Positions 63,232-64,000 of a stretch of 64,000 bases of DNA are shown here, piece by piece (the stretch's first letter is position 1; the number at the start of each line of letters is the position of its first letter). The position numbers were made by a program, and so were the translations under genes. The stretch is from assembly GCF_049243985.1 (NCBI RefSeq), contig NC_135377.1, positions 60,460,145 to 60,524,144 on the forward strand, in the 5' to 3' direction. The notes beneath the pieces were generated by a model that was not told the DNA's origin, made no database searches, and worked only from the letters and a program-made list of their open reading frames with translations. This stretch comes from Paroedura picta (Eukaryota; Chordata; Lepidosauria; Squamata; Gekkonidae).

Positions 63232-63580
63232 GGTGTAGCCAGCTTGGTGTAGTCGTTAAGAGTGGTGGCCTCTAATATGGAGAGCCAGGATTGAATCCCC
63301 ACTCCTTTACAAGCAGTCAAATTGCATGACCTTGGGCTAGTGAGAGCCCTGTTGATGATGATGATGATGATGCTAGCCTTTCAATTGAGTATGACTCTTG
63401 GTGATCCTATTAGATCCTGTTAGAGCTTTTCAAACAGAGCAGTTCTGTCACAACTCTCTAAGCCCCACCTATCTCACAGGGCATTTGTTGCAGACAGAGG
63501 AAGGGAAGACAATTCTAAGTCACTTTGAGACTCCTTTGCAAAGTGAAAAGTGGGGCATAAAAACATCTCTTCTTCACAGG
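63232..63580 (+). mobile_element. SINE S2 split by an RTE-like insert
   Basis: The head (tagccagcttggtgtagtcg ... gcatgaccttgggctagtga) and 3' half (gagcagttctgtcacaactc ... gggcataaaaacatctcttc) are separated by 63347-63415. That insert has (GAT)n and a gagtatgactcttggtgatc piece like a BovB/RTE tail. Confidence 0.65.
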
Positions 63581-64000
63581 ACCATTCTTTGCAGCAGACA
63601 GGCAAGTGGGCCAGTGACTGGGAAGTTCTGTGGCAGAATCTGGCTCCCATCAGATTCAGGCAGACTTAGAGGGAATGAGGAGCACAAGGATGACATCAGC
63701 TGGCAGTGCCACTTGTCAAAAGTCCAGCAACAACTAGGTGCATGAAGATGGCTGGCCGAAGTGGTAGAACTTAAAGATGAAGGAACATGGTGGCTAAGGG
63801 GGTGGAGCTTGCCTTCTAGACAATGCCAATTAATGGAGCATTCCAAATAATCAATAGTGATAGACTATTTGGAAGTGAAATGAACTTCAGAAAATGGTCT
63901 TAGTAAGTTCTTGGTAAGCAATTGGGTTTAAAATGTCTCTGAAATAATGTCACACACCGAAGCTTACCAAAACAGCAATAGCAAAATTGTGATGCTACCT

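Larger units (their letters stand above)
60691..64000 (-). other. CARMIL1 intron to the right edge
   Basis: No further CARMIL1 exon recognised. Holds a P1 copy (61603-61709), an old tRNA-type SINE (62030-62190), a 5S SINE (62622-62800) and a split S2 SINE (63232-63580). Confidence 0.6.

Overview
The window is vertebrate nuclear DNA, most likely from a squamate reptile. Three things point there. Two host genes are split into short exons with conserved splice sites. The interspersed repeats are those of lizards and snakes: CR1 and BovB LINEs, a tRNA-derived SINE with a BovB-like tail, 5S rRNA-derived SINEs, and hAT-type palindromic elements. Nothing has prokaryotic gene structure. The species cannot be named from the sequence.

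Both host genes are on the minus strand, head to tail. From the right edge down to about 25.9 kb lie the last eleven coding exons of CARMIL1 (capping-protein regulator): 600 residues plus stop, with intact capping-protein-binding and CARMIL-specific motifs, a basic membrane-binding stretch and the native C-terminus. About 4 kb downstream begins SCGN (secretagogin), whose eleven coding exons (21810 down to 7492) splice into an open 273-residue six-EF-hand protein. From memory, CARMIL1 and SCGN are also tandem neighbours in human, so the order is ancestral. The two proteins have unrelated jobs (actin barbed-end regulation; calcium sensing in neuroendocrine secretion).

Layout: 1-7491, repeat-rich DNA beyond SCGN with a 5'-truncated CR1 carrying a 629-residue reverse transcriptase ORF; 7492-21810, SCGN, whose first intron holds a BovB fragment between SINEs; 21811-22030, CpG-rich SCGN promoter; 22031-25890, intergenic with little recognisable; 25890-26821, CARMIL1 3'UTR; 26822-64000, CARMIL1 exons and introns. 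The last CARMIL1 intron contains a 1.6-kb GC-rich island that looks like a Helitron (CTAG end plus subterminal hairpin) with a run of strong hairpins.

No known gene system beyond the two host genes was found. The points most worth a second look are: hammerhead-ribozyme-like cores in several repeat copies, above all an inverted pair at 40.9-41.25 kb; the Helitron-like island; a 27-bp perfect hairpin at 59.0 kb; eleven copies of a palindromic hAT-type MITE in three subfamilies; and canonical residues in SCGN EF-hands 1 and 2. No retrovirus-like or other capsid-bearing fossil was recognised.
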